64,000 bases of DNA from Wukongibacter sp050859025 (GCF_050859025.1 NZ_CP138200.1:2914001-2978000); one strand, 5' to 3'. Positions 16,753 to 26,024 are shown, numbered from the stretch's first letter. Notes: a model not told the origin generated them from the sequence alone. Numbers and translations are program-made.

Positions 16753-17850
16753 ATGAGTGAAAAAAAGAAAAAAGATAAAATTCAATCAGTAACAAAGCTT
16801 ATTGAAAAGGGTAAAAAGAAAGGTCTCCTTACTTATACTGAAATTATGGATACATTAGAGGATATTGATTTGGATAAAGAGCAAATTGAAGAAGTTTATG
16901 ACTCATTGACTTCTATGGGGATTGAGGTAGTCGGAGATAAGGATGATGTAATAGAAATAAATGATGACGACACTGAATCTAAAGAAGAAGTTAACTTTGA
17001 TTTAACCTTACCAAAGGGTATTAACATAGATGATCCGGTTAGAATGTACTTAAAGGAAATTGGAAAGGTTCCTTTACTTACAGCAGAAGAAGAAATCGAG
17101 TTAGCTAAAAGAATGGAAAATGGTGAAGAGATAGCTAAAAGAAGACTATGTGAAGCTAACTTAAGATTGGTTGTTAGTATTGCCAAAAGGTATGTTGGTA
17201 GAGGGATGCTATTCCTTGACCTTATACAAGAAGGAAATCTAGGACTGATAAAAGCAGTTGAAAAGTTTGATTGGAGAAAGGGTTATAAATTTAGTACCTA
17301 TGCAACTTGGTGGATAAGACAAGCAATAACAAGAGCTATTGCCGATCAAGCTAGAACTATAAGGATACCTGTCCATATGGTTGAGACAATAAACAAACTC
17401 ATAAGAGTTTCTAGACAGTTATTACAAGAGCTTGGAAGAGAACCTTTACCAGAAGAGATAGCTAAGGAAATGGATATGACAGTTGAAAAGGTTAGAGATA
17501 TTCTTAAGATAGCTCAGGAGCCAGTTTCCCTTGAAACTCCTATTGGTGAAGAGGAAGACAGCCATTTAGGAGACTTTATTCCAGATGATGATGCCCCAGC
17601 CCCTGCAGAAGCTGCTGCTTTCTCAATGCTTAAAGAGCAATTAATAGAAGTTCTAGATACTCTAACACCTAGAGAACAAAAAGTTTTAAAGTTAAGATTT
17701 GGACTAGAAGATGGAAGAGCTAGAACCCTAGAAGAAGTTGGAAAGAAGTTTGATGTTACAAGAGAAAGAATTAGACAGATAGAAGCAAAGGCTCTAAGGA
17801 AATTAAAGCATCCTAGTAGAAGTAAAAAACTAAAAGACTATTTAGAATAA
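16753..17850 (+). CDS. rpoD: RNA polymerase primary sigma factor (sigma A)
   Basis: 365 residues, typical of Firmicutes SigA. Region 1.1-like N-terminus (residues 1-75), acidic linker, region 1.2 (DPVRMYLKEIG), region 2 with NLGLIKAVEKFDW and FSTYATWWIRQAI, region 3, and region 4 with the HTH FDVTRERIRQIEAKALRKL near the C-terminus. Directs RNA polymerase to TTGACA/TATAAT promoters, such as the one found before rnpB. Co-transcribed with dnaG; a strong GGGAGGGAAG ribosome site precedes the ATG. Terminator at 17858. Confidence 0.98.
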   Translation: MSEKKKKDKIQSVTKLIEKGKKKGLLTYTEIMDTLEDIDLDKEQIEEVYDSLTSMGIEVVGDKDDVIEINDDDTESKEEVNFDLTLPKGINIDDPVRMYLKEIGKVPLLTAEEEIELAKRMENGEEIAKRRLCEANLRLVVSIAKRYVGRGMLFLDLIQEGNLGLIKAVEKFDWRKGYKFSTYATWWIRQAITRAIADQARTIRIPVHMVETINKLIRVSRQLLQELGREPLPEEIAKEMDMTVEKVRDILKIAQEPVSLETPIGEEEDSHLGDFIPDDDAPAPAEAAAFSMLKEQLIEVLDTLTPREQKVLKLRFGLEDGRARTLEEVGKKFDVTRERIRQIEAKALRKLKHPSRSKKLKDYLE

Positions 17851-17857
17851 AAATTAG

Positions 17858-17884
17858 AGGGCATGTAGCCCTTTCGTTTTTTTT
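17858..17884 (+). terminator. Terminator of dnaG-rpoD
   Basis: AGGGC/GCCCT stem with loop ATGTA, then TTCGTTTTTTTT. Confidence 0.85.
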
Positions 17885-17893
17885 GCAATACAT

Positions 17894-17943
17894 ATAGAGA
17901 AGCAGTTTCAGGGCTAAATAAATTTTAATGTTGCATATCAATA
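17894..17943. repeat. Family C repeat, internally deleted copy (C2)
   Basis: Only the two outer arms remain: ATAGAGAAGCAGTTTCAGGG...AAATAAATTTT joined directly to AATGTTGCATATCAATA. The central 50 or so bases present in C1 and C3 are missing. Confidence 0.6.
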
Positions 17944-18052
17944 GTAAATTATAAATTTCTAAAATACTTTTTTCGGGGCCATCTCATAAAGATATATTAT
18001 GAGCTTTGCTCCGAACTGATTTAAAAGGAACTTCAAATGAAGAAGAAATTCC

Positions 18053-18271
18053 TTATTCTGAATCAGTTCTATCTAGCCAGTATTGTTGCTGCGTACCATA
18101 CTCTATTTTCTTTTCTTTTTCCTTCTTAGGTTCTTTATCGTCCAATTGATCTTGTTTAAAATTCATTATTTGATCGGCTTCTTCTTCCCATTCTTGTGTT
18201 TGTCCGCCCCAGCTAAAATGTACAAGCTTAGATTTTGGTTGATTGTCTTCATTACATATTTTCTTTTTCAT
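18053..18271 (-). CDS. Small charged protein of unknown function
   Basis: 72 residues, very rich in Lys/Glu/Asp/Gln, with no membrane segment or signal peptide. Upstream on its strand is GAGGTGATGGA directly before ATG, a strong ribosome site, which is the main evidence that it is expressed. No family was recognised. It lies convergent to rpoD and divergent from trmK. A long hairpin (GAACTGATT/AATCAGTTC, about 18014-18069) overlaps its 3' end. Confidence 0.6.
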   Translation of the reverse strand: MKKKICNEDNQPKSKLVHFSWGGQTQEWEEEADQIMNFKQDQLDDKEPKKEKEKKIEYGTQQQYWLDRTDSE

Positions 18272-18414
18272 TCCATCACCTCATTAATAATTTTTGTCAA
18301 ATTTAAATTTTTTATTTATTATTTCTCTATAATATATAGGAAATTATAAATATATTAATAAATATATTATTGGTAAACAACTTTAACATTTACTAAACCT
18401 TCCAAGTGTTTATA

Positions 18415-18517
18415 CATAGGAATTGCAATAAATCTCTTACATTTTGATTCCTTAAAAAGCCTTGAAGCATTGGCTATTTAAGAAATCAAAATTTAGATTT
18501 ATAAGTGCTTTCTATAT
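18415..18517. repeat. Family B palindromic repeat, copy B1
   Basis: About 103 bp. Outer arms begin CATAGGAATTGCAATAAATC and end TTTATAAGTGCTTTCTATA; inner stem CCTTAAAAAGCC pairs with GGCTATTTAAG. It matches copies at 31846 and 58541 over its whole length and lies upstream of trmK. Confidence 0.8.
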
Positions 18518-18620
18518 ATAAAGAAATTACTTAAAGATTAAAGTGTAAAAGATTTATTGTGATTTTTATAGTACAATAAATAAAGTACTATATATAAATG
18601 AAATGAAACGAGGTATTAAG

Positions 18621-19310
18621 ATGAAACTTACTCCAAGATTACAAACAATTGCAGAGCTAGTTCCAAATGGAGGTAGAATAGCTGATATTGGAACAGATCA
18701 CGCATATCTACCGGTATATTTAATTGAAAATAAAATAGTACAAGAAGCTATTGCAGCTGATATAAATGTGGGTCCTCTAAGAAATGCTGAAAAGACCATA
18801 AATAGTTACAAATATAATAAATACATTGAAACTAGGTTAGGTAGTGGTCTAACCCCTATTAAGCCAAATGAAGTAGATACAGTAGTAATCGCAGGCATGG
18901 GAGGACTATTGATAAGGGATATTCTACAAGAAAGCATAGAGGTTGTACGGACAGTAAAAACCCTCATTTTACAGCCTATGGTTGCCCAGGATGAGGTTAG
19001 GAAATGGCTTTGTGGAAATGGCCTTAAGATTGATAATGAAAGACTGGCTAAGGAAGGTAATAAACTGTATGAAATATTAGTTGTTACCAAGGGTGAAATG
19101 GAAATAGAAAACGATATTTATTATGAAGTAGGCTATAAGCTAATAGAGAATAAGGACCCATATATTAATGATTTTATCGAAGCAAAGCTAAGAAAATATA
19201 CGGAAATATTAAAAACTGTAGAAAATGAGAATACTGCGAAGGCGAAGGAGAAATTCCTTGAATGTAAAGAAAGAATAGAAAAGCTTAAGAAGGTGAGAGA
19301 ATGTCTGTAA
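18621..19310 (+). CDS. trmK: tRNA (adenine(22)-N(1))-methyltransferase TrmK
   Basis: 229 residues. SAM-binding motif RIADIGTDHAYLP (residues about 16-28) and VIAGMGGLLIRDIL are characteristic of the TrmK/YqfN family, which makes m1A22 in tRNAs. C-terminal coiled-coil region is Lys/Glu-rich as usual. ATG 18621 is preferred over 18603 because GAGGTATT lies just upstream of the former. The gene overlaps the Nif3-like gene by 10 nt, as in many Firmicutes where the pair follows sigA. Confidence 0.94.
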   Translation: MKLTPRLQTIAELVPNGGRIADIGTDHAYLPVYLIENKIVQEAIAADINVGPLRNAEKTINSYKYNKYIETRLGSGLTPIKPNEVDTVVIAGMGGLLIRDILQESIEVVRTVKTLILQPMVAQDEVRKWLCGNGLKIDNERLAKEGNKLYEILVVTKGEMEIENDIYYEVGYKLIENKDPYINDFIEAKLRKYTEILKTVENENTAKAKEKFLECKERIEKLKKVRECL

Positions 19311-20419
19311 AATGTAATGAGATTATGAAAGTTCTTGAGGAGATTGCGCCGATCTCCTTAGCTGAGAATTGGGATAACGTAGGATTACAGGTAGGAGATA
19401 AGGATAGAGCTATAGAAAAAATCATGGTATGCCTTGAGCTAAATGACAAAATTATAGACGAAGCTATCGAAAAGGACGTTGATATGATAGTTACACACCA
19501 TCCATTAATATTTAAGCCCCTTAAAAAATTATTATCATCGGACCCTATAGTAAGAGTTATTAATAAGCTAATTAAAAATGATATTAACCTATATTGTGCC
19601 CATACAAATTTAGATATTGCCATTGGTGGAACAAGCGATTTTTTAGCATCATTACTAAACCTAAATGATATTAAACCTCTAAGTATAACGGAGAATAAGA
19701 AATATTATAAACTCGTAGTATTTGTTCCAGAAAACAATATTGAAGCTGTAAGAGAGGCCGTTAGTATTGCAGGTGCTGGTAGCATAGGTAATTATAGTCA
19801 TTGTACATATCAGAGTAAGGGATTGGGGACATTTAAGCCTTTACAAGGGGCAGATCCATACATAGGCGAGATTGATAAAGTGGAAGAGGTTGAGGAATAC
19901 AGACTAGAGACAATAGTAGCTGCAAATGAGCTTAGCAGAGTCTTAGAAGCAATGTTAAAGGCCCATCCCTATGAAGAGGTCGCATACGATGTTATACCAT
20001 TAGAAAACAATATAGAGTCCCTAGGCATTGGTAGAATAGGATATTTATCTATGGGAAAAGATTTAAAGGAATTTGCTCTAGAAATTAAAAATATTTTATG
20101 TGCTGATAGTGTAAAGATAATAGGTAATGAAAAGCAAATAATTAAGAAAATTGGGATTTGCACAGGCAGTGGAAGTGATTATATAAAGACCGCTTATAAA
20201 AATGGATGTGATTGTTATATTACAGGAGATATAAAATATCATGATGCTCAGTTGGCTTCAGATTTAGGCCTGTGTATAATAGATGCTGGACATTATGAAA
20301 CGGAGAATATAATTTGTACACCTCTAAAGAATAGGCTGTTAAAGGATTTTAAGAAAAACAATTTTGATATTGAGGTTGTTACTTCGAAAATAAATATAAA
20401 TCCATTTAAAACAGTCTAG
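19301..20419 (+). CDS. Nif3-like dinuclear metal-centre protein (YqfO type)
   Basis: 372 residues. Metal-ligand motif VTHHPLIFKPLKKL and a second His/Glu cluster near the C-terminus (GDIKYHDAQLASDLGLCIIDAGHYETE) define the NIF3/DUF34 fold. The central residues about 130-240 form the inserted PII/CutA-like domain found in YqfO homologues. The biochemical role is unsettled; it has been annotated as GTP cyclohydrolase I type 2. It overlaps trmK by 10 nt, implying coupled expression. The start is set by the ribosome site GAAGGTGAGAG. Confidence 0.93.
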   Translation: MSVKCNEIMKVLEEIAPISLAENWDNVGLQVGDKDRAIEKIMVCLELNDKIIDEAIEKDVDMIVTHHPLIFKPLKKLLSSDPIVRVINKLIKNDINLYCAHTNLDIAIGGTSDFLASLLNLNDIKPLSITENKKYYKLVVFVPENNIEAVREAVSIAGAGSIGNYSHCTYQSKGLGTFKPLQGADPYIGEIDKVEEVEEYRLETIVAANELSRVLEAMLKAHPYEEVAYDVIPLENNIESLGIGRIGYLSMGKDLKEFALEIKNILCADSVKIIGNEKQIIKKIGICTGSGSDYIKTAYKNGCDCYITGDIKYHDAQLASDLGLCIIDAGHYETENIICTPLKNRLLKDFKKNNFDIEVVTSKININPFKTV

Positions 20420-20477
20420 AGGAAATATTTATATAGATGTTTGCTTATTATATATCATAAATGGATAAATTTACATT

Positions 20478-20506
20478 TTGACATGACTCTATATATGTGT
20501 TAATAT
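20478..20506 (+). promoter_or_regulatory. Sigma-A promoter of rnpB
   Basis: TTGACA (20478-20483) and TAATAT (20501-20506) separated by 17 nt, about 25 nt before the RNase P RNA. Confidence 0.8.
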
Positions 20507-20531
20507 ATATCTTGTCGTTAAAATTAAATAT

Positions 20532-20876
20532 TGCGAGTAAGTCAGATGGTCGCGTCACTAAGCTTTAGTGATGAGGAAAGTCCGAGCTCCATAGAGCAGG
20601 GTGCTGGGTAATACCCAGTGGAGGTGACTCCAAGGATAGTGCAACAGAAATAAACCGCCAGTTTAGGCTGGTAAGGGTGGAAAGGTGAGGTAAGAGCTCA
20701 CCAGCAACTAGGCGACTAGTTGGCTCTGTAAACCCCATCTGGAGCAAGACCAAGTAGGGACTAAAAGAGGGGGCTGCTCGTTCCCGTCCCGTTGGTAGGT
20801 CGCATGAGTCTGCTGGCAACAGTAGGCCTAGATAGATGACTATCAGATACAGAACTCGGCTTATAGACTTACTCGT
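20532..20876 (+). ncRNA. rnpB: RNase P RNA, type A
   Basis: Contains the conserved GAGGAAAGTCCGAGCTCC, AGGGTGCTGGGTAA and the GGTAAGGGTGGAAAGGTGAGG core, ending with ACAGAACTCGGCTTATAGAC. The 5' CGAGTAAGTC pairs with the 3' GACTTACTCG (P1). It is the catalytic RNA that removes tRNA 5' leaders. The core resembles the ancestral A type rather than the Bacillus B type. Confidence 0.97.
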
Positions 20877-20892
20877 TATAGTTTATACATAG

Positions 20893-20919
20893 ACACTTGC
20901 ATTTTGCAGGTGTTTTTTT
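20893..20919 (+). terminator. Terminator of rnpB
   Basis: ACACTTGC/GCAGGTGT stem with ATTTT loop followed by TTTTTT. Confidence 0.9.
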
Positions 20920-21024
20920 GCGTATGTTTTTATAGAGGATGCAGATATATTCTGAGATAGAAAATGAAATATTTTTACATAAAATAGAAGTATCGCAGGC
21001 TAAACTCTGTTTTCCAAAAGTTAG

Positions 21025-21060
21025 TTAAAAAATAGGGATGACTTTGCAGCCCTCCCTATT
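21025..21060 (-). terminator. Terminator of the secreted-protein gene on the minus strand
   Basis: On the minus strand, AATAGGGA and TCCCTATT flank about 20 nt and are followed by TTTTTTAACT. Confidence 0.7.
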
Positions 21061-21107
21061 GTCCTATGGCCATATAATTTTTGTTTTAAAGTTAGCAGTC
21101 AGTAAAG

Positions 21108-21494
21108 TTATTCTACGACAACATACATGTTGCCACTGACATCTTCAGATCCTGAATTATATATTTCTACCTCATAGTCATGACTGGGATTAATGTAATT
21201 TTCAAGGTTGTAATAATCTGTTTCATCGAAATGTCTAGACCACAATCTATCTCTTCCTTCTGTTATATCAAATAAAGTGATAGTATAATCTACAGTTCTA
21301 CTTGTATTTAATACTATACCTATGAACATATCATCATCATTTGCTTCCAATTCATTATCACTAACTATAACAGATTCACTTTCTCCAGGATCAAGATTAA
21401 AATACTCATGTTCACCAGCATTTGCATAACTAGCAACGGTAAAGGCAAGTATTAATGCCAAGGTTAAAAATAAAGATAGAGATTTCTTTTTCAT
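21108..21494 (-). CDS. Small secreted protein of unknown function
   Basis: 128 residues with a classic signal peptide (KKKSLSLFLTLALILAF, cleavage after SYANA at about residue 27). The mature part is acidic and beta-rich in appearance, with no Cys and no recognised domain. AGGAGG stands 5-6 nt before the ATG on the minus strand. The signal peptide resembles that of the gene at 26267-26650, so the two may be distant paralogues in a small exported family around the mobile-element cluster. Confidence 0.8.
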   Translation of the reverse strand: MKKKSLSLFLTLALILAFTVASYANAGEHEYFNLDPGESESVIVSDNELEANDDDMFIGIVLNTSRTVDYTITLFDITEGRDRLWSRHFDETDYYNLENYINPSHDYEVEIYNSGSEDVSGNMYVVVE

Positions 21495-21606
21495 AATATC
21501 CTCCTTTTTTTCTTTTGTTTTCGAGTATACTCAATCATATAATAACACACATATTTATGTAAAAAAAGTAAAATAATAACATTTAAGAAAATGTTAAGAA
21601 ACGATT

Positions 21607-21805
21607 TTACCTTACATCTTTGTTACTACCTATGTAGCTAGCAGGTAAATCAATATAATTTGTTAAGAAGACTTCATTTAATGAAAAATATTTGGTTATT
21701 GGACTTGTCTGAGCTGATACAGTATTATTTGAAGCATAAGCACTAGCAGTAAAGGTTAACGTTAAAGAAACAACCAAAAGTCAAAGATAAAATTTTCTTT
21801 TTTAT
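21607..21805 (-). pseudogene. Broken paralogue of the secreted protein gene at 26267-26650
   Basis: On the minus strand, GGAGGG, then ATA in place of ATG, then a reading frame whose signal-peptide region is nearly identical in DNA to the 26267-26650 gene. Relative to it there is one inserted A after codon 8, which shifts the frame. Restoring that base gives a signal peptide ending ASAYAS followed by about 45 residues to a TAA. The loss of ATG plus the frameshift argue that it is dead. Total length 199 nt (66 codons plus one base) fits a single-base insertion. Confidence 0.75.
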
Positions 21806-21993
21806 AAAAACCCTCCTAAGTTCTATTTATAGCTAATTTTTTAACAGTGCAGAGACTAGCTAACTAAAGTCAAGGTAATTTTCAAAAATAATCTATTTAA
21901 ATAGTAAGCATGGCAAAAAGACCTTTTTAAAATACGAATAAAATTAAAAGGCTAGCAACTAATATTCAGAAAAAATATCAAGCCATATAAAAA

Positions 21994-23262
21994 TTAAGCT
22001 ACGATTTTCATATTTCTAAGATACATTTTTTTCTGTTCTTCGGGAGTGATAAGAACAAAAAGACGCTTATTCTTAAGAACAGAGAAAATGATTCTAACTA
22101 ACTTATTCATAATAGCACCTAAGGATTGTTTCTTTGATTTGGATTTGATTTTTTCTTGATAATAATCATAAATCACTTTATTAACGTAAGTTCCATTGGG
22201 ATTTTTCCTTATAGCAATAGTAGCAGCGATATAAAGGGCTCTGCGGATATAAGGAGAACCTCGTTTTGTTAATCTGTTTTTAGTACCAACAAAATTTCCA
22301 GATTGTCTAACGGAAGGATCAATTCCACAGTATGCCACAAGCTGCTTAGAATTATTAAATCTATCTATGTTACCAATTTCACTAGTAATAATAGGCGCTA
22401 GCCTTTCACCAATGCCAGGTATGCTACTAATAAGCTCTACTTGCGGTATATGAATAGCTAGTTCGTTAATTTTCTTATCAATGGAACCTAATTGCTCATT
22501 TAGATGCTTTAAATGTTTAGCATAGATAACTATTATTTCATAATATGCGGATAAATCTATACCAATTTCTTTAGCATCTGTAGCACATTTAAGTAAGTTT
22601 TTATGTTTTTCTACAGCATATTCAGTGCCTCGTTTTGAAAAAGTTTTAATTAAATCCAGAATATTATTCTTAGGAGCATTTAAAACGGCATCTGGTGAAG
22701 GATAATTAATTAGAATTTCTAAAGCCGCTTTAGAAATGATTCTACTAAAAATCTTGTTAAAATCAGGCATTACCTGCTCTACAGTAGCAGTTAGTTGATT
22801 TGAAACAGAAGTTCTCTGCTCAGAAAGTTTACAATAGGTTCGTGATAGTACTTTTAAGTTCTCTAAATGTGTACTAGACATCTTAAATTCCCTTAAGTCT
22901 TTAATGAAGTAAAGCTTTGCAAGTTCTAGAGCATCTACTTTATCAGTTTTAACTTTTCTAACTGTAGAATTTTTGATAGAATGAGATAAAAGTGGATTGA
23001 TTAAAAACACTTTTAAACCATTCTTGATGAAGAAGTGGACTAGGCGGTTGGAGTAATGAACAGTGGATTCTAGGACGATTACTGGTCTTTTACTAAAAGC
23101 TTTCTCCACTTTTTCTATTTTTTTGAGTACAGATTTAAGTCCTTCCTTTGTATTTAAAGCTTTGAAGGGTTTAAGATAGGTGTCTCCAGTAGGAGCAAGA
23201 ACACAGTAATAACAAAAGTTCTTAGCAATACCAACTCCTACAACTGGACAGTTATCTCTCAT
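21994..23262 (-). mobile_element. IS110-family transposase, full length, first catalytic Asp replaced by Gly
   Basis: 422 residues. N-terminal RuvC-like DEDD domain (motifs VLESTVHYSNRL with Glu65; KTDKVDALELAK with Asp107 and Asp110) and the C-terminal transposase_20 domain (PGIGERLAPIITSEIG, YCGIDPSVRQSG, LTKRGSPYIRRAL). The expected Asp at position 11 in the G-I-D-x-x-K motif is Gly here (VGVGIAK, codon GGT instead of GAT). Without it the recombinase is predicted to be inactive. An upstream non-coding segment (23263-23545) fits a bridge RNA. No terminal inverted repeats were seen, as usual for this group. Confidence 0.93.
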
Positions 23263-23545
23263 AAAAATACCTCCCTTTTAATAGTTTTGAAGGATTATCC
23301 ATTCCATTCCCCAAAGTTTACATCCTTGCTCATTAAACGGGAATAATATATCCCAACTAGCCAAAGCGTATATACTTTTTAGAATGGATTAATAGTCTCA
23401 GTGTCGGGTATAGATAAAAATCTTCCCTGGGTCAGGCACATCAATATCCTTCAATAAGTTTATACCCAATTTAGCTATTGTTCGGACTTTGCTATTACAG
23501 AAATGAATAATCCTTCTAACTACATATTACAGGGTCAGACCAGCT
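23263..23545 (-). ncRNA. Candidate bridge RNA region of the first IS110 element
   Basis: About 280 non-coding nt between the transposase start and the element's probable 5' end, the place where IS110-group elements encode their bridge RNA. It shares the scaffold AATGGATTAAT-n-GTCT...GGTAT with the same region of the second element: here at 23383-23411, with a divergent octamer between (CAGTGTCG versus GACCCACA). Boundaries are approximate. Confidence 0.55.
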
Positions 23546-23661
23546 AGTAAAAGTCAATAGTTTTTACTAGCTTTTTATATATTTTTTTTCTAAGAATCCT
23601 AAGCATAACAAATAAGCCAATTGAAAATACGAACAATTGGCACAAAGACTATATTTTATCT

Positions 23662-24970
23662 CTAAGCAACAAGTTTTAGTAATTGATTATAGTTTTGTAT
23701 GTGCTGCTGTGGAGTTATAATCACAAATTCACGATTGTTTCTTAATACAGCAAAGATTATATTAGTAATCTTTCGCATTAACGCTCCAATTGCAGCTTTC
23801 TTAGCTTTTGACTCTTGTTTTTTATCATAATATTTTCTTAATACAGGATTGTTTGCTTCACCTTTCCTATTACGTCTAATACTTGCAAGTGCTACTATAA
23901 ACAACACACGTCTTGCAACTGCCGATCCTCGTTTCGACATCTTAGACTTAGTTCCTTTGAACTTTCCAGATTCTTTAACACTTGGATCAATACCAAAGTA
24001 AGCAACTAATTGCTTAGGTTTAGTGAATGCTGAAAAATCACCGATTTCAGCCATAATTGATAGTGCTGAAATAAAACCAACACCATTTATCGACCTAAGT
24101 AGATTAATTTGACTAACAAATTTCTCATCTTTGTAATCATGCAAATAATCTTTAATACGATTCAATATGTCAGTTTTCTTTTTTTCAAATATCTCTATAA
24201 AATCAAGTTGAAGCTCAATCAAATCATATGATGATCTAAGCTGATGACTGAAGGTGATTGCTATTTTTGCAGCATTAATCAGCTTGTTATATGTTTTTGT
24301 AGCAGCATCTAAACCTTTTTTAGCATTTTTTCTTATGAAGTCAATTAACTCATCCCTTGGAGTTGCAAGAATTCGTTTTGGTGTTCTATATGTTTTAAGA
24401 ATAGCTATGGATGTCTTACTTGTAGTATTTGAAAACACTTCATTATATCCAGGAAAGATAATTGCTAGTTCTTTCGTTAGTTGGTTTACATGTGATGTTT
24501 TATCATCTGCAAGCTTATGATATTCTCTTACTAATGCACGAACGTTGAGTACAACATCAGAAGGGAATGAGGGATGTTTTTAAATCATTAGTATAGGCCG
24601 TCTTCGCAATCCTAAGTGCATCTTTTTTATCACTTTTTACTTTCCTAATTCCCTGATTTTTGTTAGAATCAGTAATAAGAGGATTGAGTATAGAAACCTC
24701 AAATCCTGATTCTTTCAGGTGGCAGTAGAGTGGAATGTGGTAGATTCCTGTGGATTCAAGAAAGATACGAGCTTTCAATGAATTCACCTCTTCTGCTTTT
24801 TTTATTTGTGAAACTAAAAATTCCAATGATTCAATTGACTGATGATCAATCCTTATAGGCCTTGAAAAAGGCTTGTGATCAGGTGTAATTATACTTGCCC
24901 AGCTAACTTTTGATCCAATATCAATACCCACGCTAATAAAATCGAAATAGTAAATATTTATCACTCCCAT
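23662..24970 (-). pseudogene. Frameshifted IS110-family transposase (second element)
   Basis: The N-terminal part (from about 24970) carries SVGIDIGSK with the catalytic Asp intact, LESTGIY and KSDKKDALRIAK, then hits TGA at about 24557. The frame resumes one base on, near 24568, and continues (SDVVLNVRALVREYHKLAD...) to a normal C-terminal domain with INGVGFISALSIMAEIG, YFGIDPSVKESG and SKRGSAVARR ending at 23662. A single +1 frameshift therefore splits an otherwise complete gene. Programmed frameshifting is not typical of this family, so decay is the simpler reading. Confidence 0.85.
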
Positions 24971-25000
24971 AATATAAACTAAACAAGAGCATCCATACAC

Positions 25001-25300
25001 TTAGTGAGCTTATAACCTAGCGCGTTACACGGATATCCCTGTTGGTTCCAACCAGCCAACTCATAAAGATTCACTAAATGGATTAATTGTCTGACCCACA
25101 GGTATCGAATCTACATGGATTCTCCTAAGGCTTGCCCATTTATCCTCTTGTTATTTAGAGAATAACTTATGCTTTGGCTTATGTCCATACCCGTATAAAG
25201 CTTTTAAAAGTCGAATTTATTACTCAGTTTCAACTTTATTGTTCACTAGATTAAAATGTATCACATCTTATTTCATAGATGCTCTTGCTTAACTATATGG
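25001..25300 (-). ncRNA. Candidate bridge RNA region of the second IS110 element
   Basis: Non-coding stretch upstream of the frameshifted transposase. It shares a 29-nt scaffold (25077-25105) with the first element: 21 of the 29 positions appear fixed, and the differences cluster between GTCT and GGTAT. Contains several short hairpins (for example GTTGGTTCCAACC at 25041). Ends are not defined. Confidence 0.5.
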
Positions 25301-25304
25301 TACT

Positions 25305-25678
25305 AGGCTTTACTAATTTACTTAAAAGGGTATAATCATATATTGAAATTTTTAAAAAGGCGAGGGCAGGGCAATGGCAAAAAATATTTAAAGTAAAAAA
25401 TGAAAAAGAAGAATATTTAAAAATTATCAGAAGATATAAATTGGGATATGAATTTGAAATGTATTCATATTGTATTATGGACAATCACACTCGTTTATTT
25501 ATAGAAGTAGAGAATATCTCATTAAATAAAATAATGAAATGAATACAGCAGGTATATACCAAAAGATATAATACAGCGTTAAGCATATCAAAAATTATAA
25601 AAGAATCATAAAGGTTAACAAATAAGATCAAGACAATAAGTAATAGTCTTGAAGAAAATAAGTAAATTAGTAAAGCCT
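25305..25678. mobile_element. 374-bp element with perfect 20-bp terminal inverted repeats enclosing a Y1 transposase remnant
   Basis: AGGCTTTACTAATTTACTTA at 25305-25324 is repeated exactly, inverted, at 25659-25678. Between them lie only remnants of an IS200/RAYT-type transposase. Such a perfect inverted repeat around a decayed gene suggests a former mobile unit, although IS200 elements themselves lack terminal inverted repeats. Confidence 0.6.
25357..25610 (+). pseudogene. Remnant of a Y1 (IS200/REP-associated) transposase
   Basis: Reading from 25357 gives a frame with FKVKNEKEEYLKIIRR, then MYSYCIMDNHTRLFIEV, which aligns with the HUH region of REP-associated tyrosine transposases (usual MxNHxHLL). 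The second His of the HxH pair is Arg here, an in-frame TGA follows at about 25540, and both ends of the protein are missing. It is inactive. Related intact enzymes mobilise palindromic REP sequences, which makes it relevant to the repeat families of this window. Confidence 0.7.
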
Positions 25679-25709
25679 GACCCTTATTGTACTTATTGTA
25701 TTCAAAACC

Positions 25710-26024
25710 TTGTATGGAGGGATAAGTAAAGGTGTTAATCTTAAAGATTCTGGAAATTTAACCAAAGAGCATAAAAAACCTAAGCAAGAGAATGAACAAG
25801 TAAAAAATGATTTTAATTTTATGCAAGAATTATATAGAGGCAGTGAAAGTGCTAAGAATTTATATCTAAAAGAGAAACATAGAGCAGAAGAACTAAATCG
25901 TGAATTAGTGAAGAATGTAAAAGGAATTAAAGATGTCATATTAGAAAATATGAGCAGCTTTACAATAATGGATTTTATAGACGAGATTGAAGATGTCTTA
26001 GAAAAAGCTGAGGGTGTTGAGTGA
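25710..26024 (+). CDS. Hypothetical coiled-coil protein or fragment
   Basis: Up to 104 residues, rich in Lys/Glu and probably helical (KHRAEELNRELVKNVKGIKD). No domain was recognised. The only canonical start is TTG 25710; the ribosome-like GGAGGG lies after it (25716-25721), so initiation is doubtful and this may be the tail of a longer vanished gene. Downstream to 26140 there are further short coding-like scraps with stops. Confidence 0.35.
   Translation: MYGGISKGVNLKDSGNLTKEHKKPKQENEQVKNDFNFMQELYRGSESAKNLYLKEKHRAEELNRELVKNVKGIKDVILENMSSFTIMDFIDEIEDVLEKAEGVE

Noticed and set aside
17973..18010. Hairpin TCGGGGC...GCTCCGA as terminator
   Set aside because: No T-run on either strand at the proper side.
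20565..20819. Minus-strand frame over rnpB
   Set aside because: Lies wholly in RNase P RNA.
24557..24600. Programmed frameshift in the second IS110 transposase
   Set aside because: No slippery heptamer at the shift; IS110 transposases are normally single-frame.
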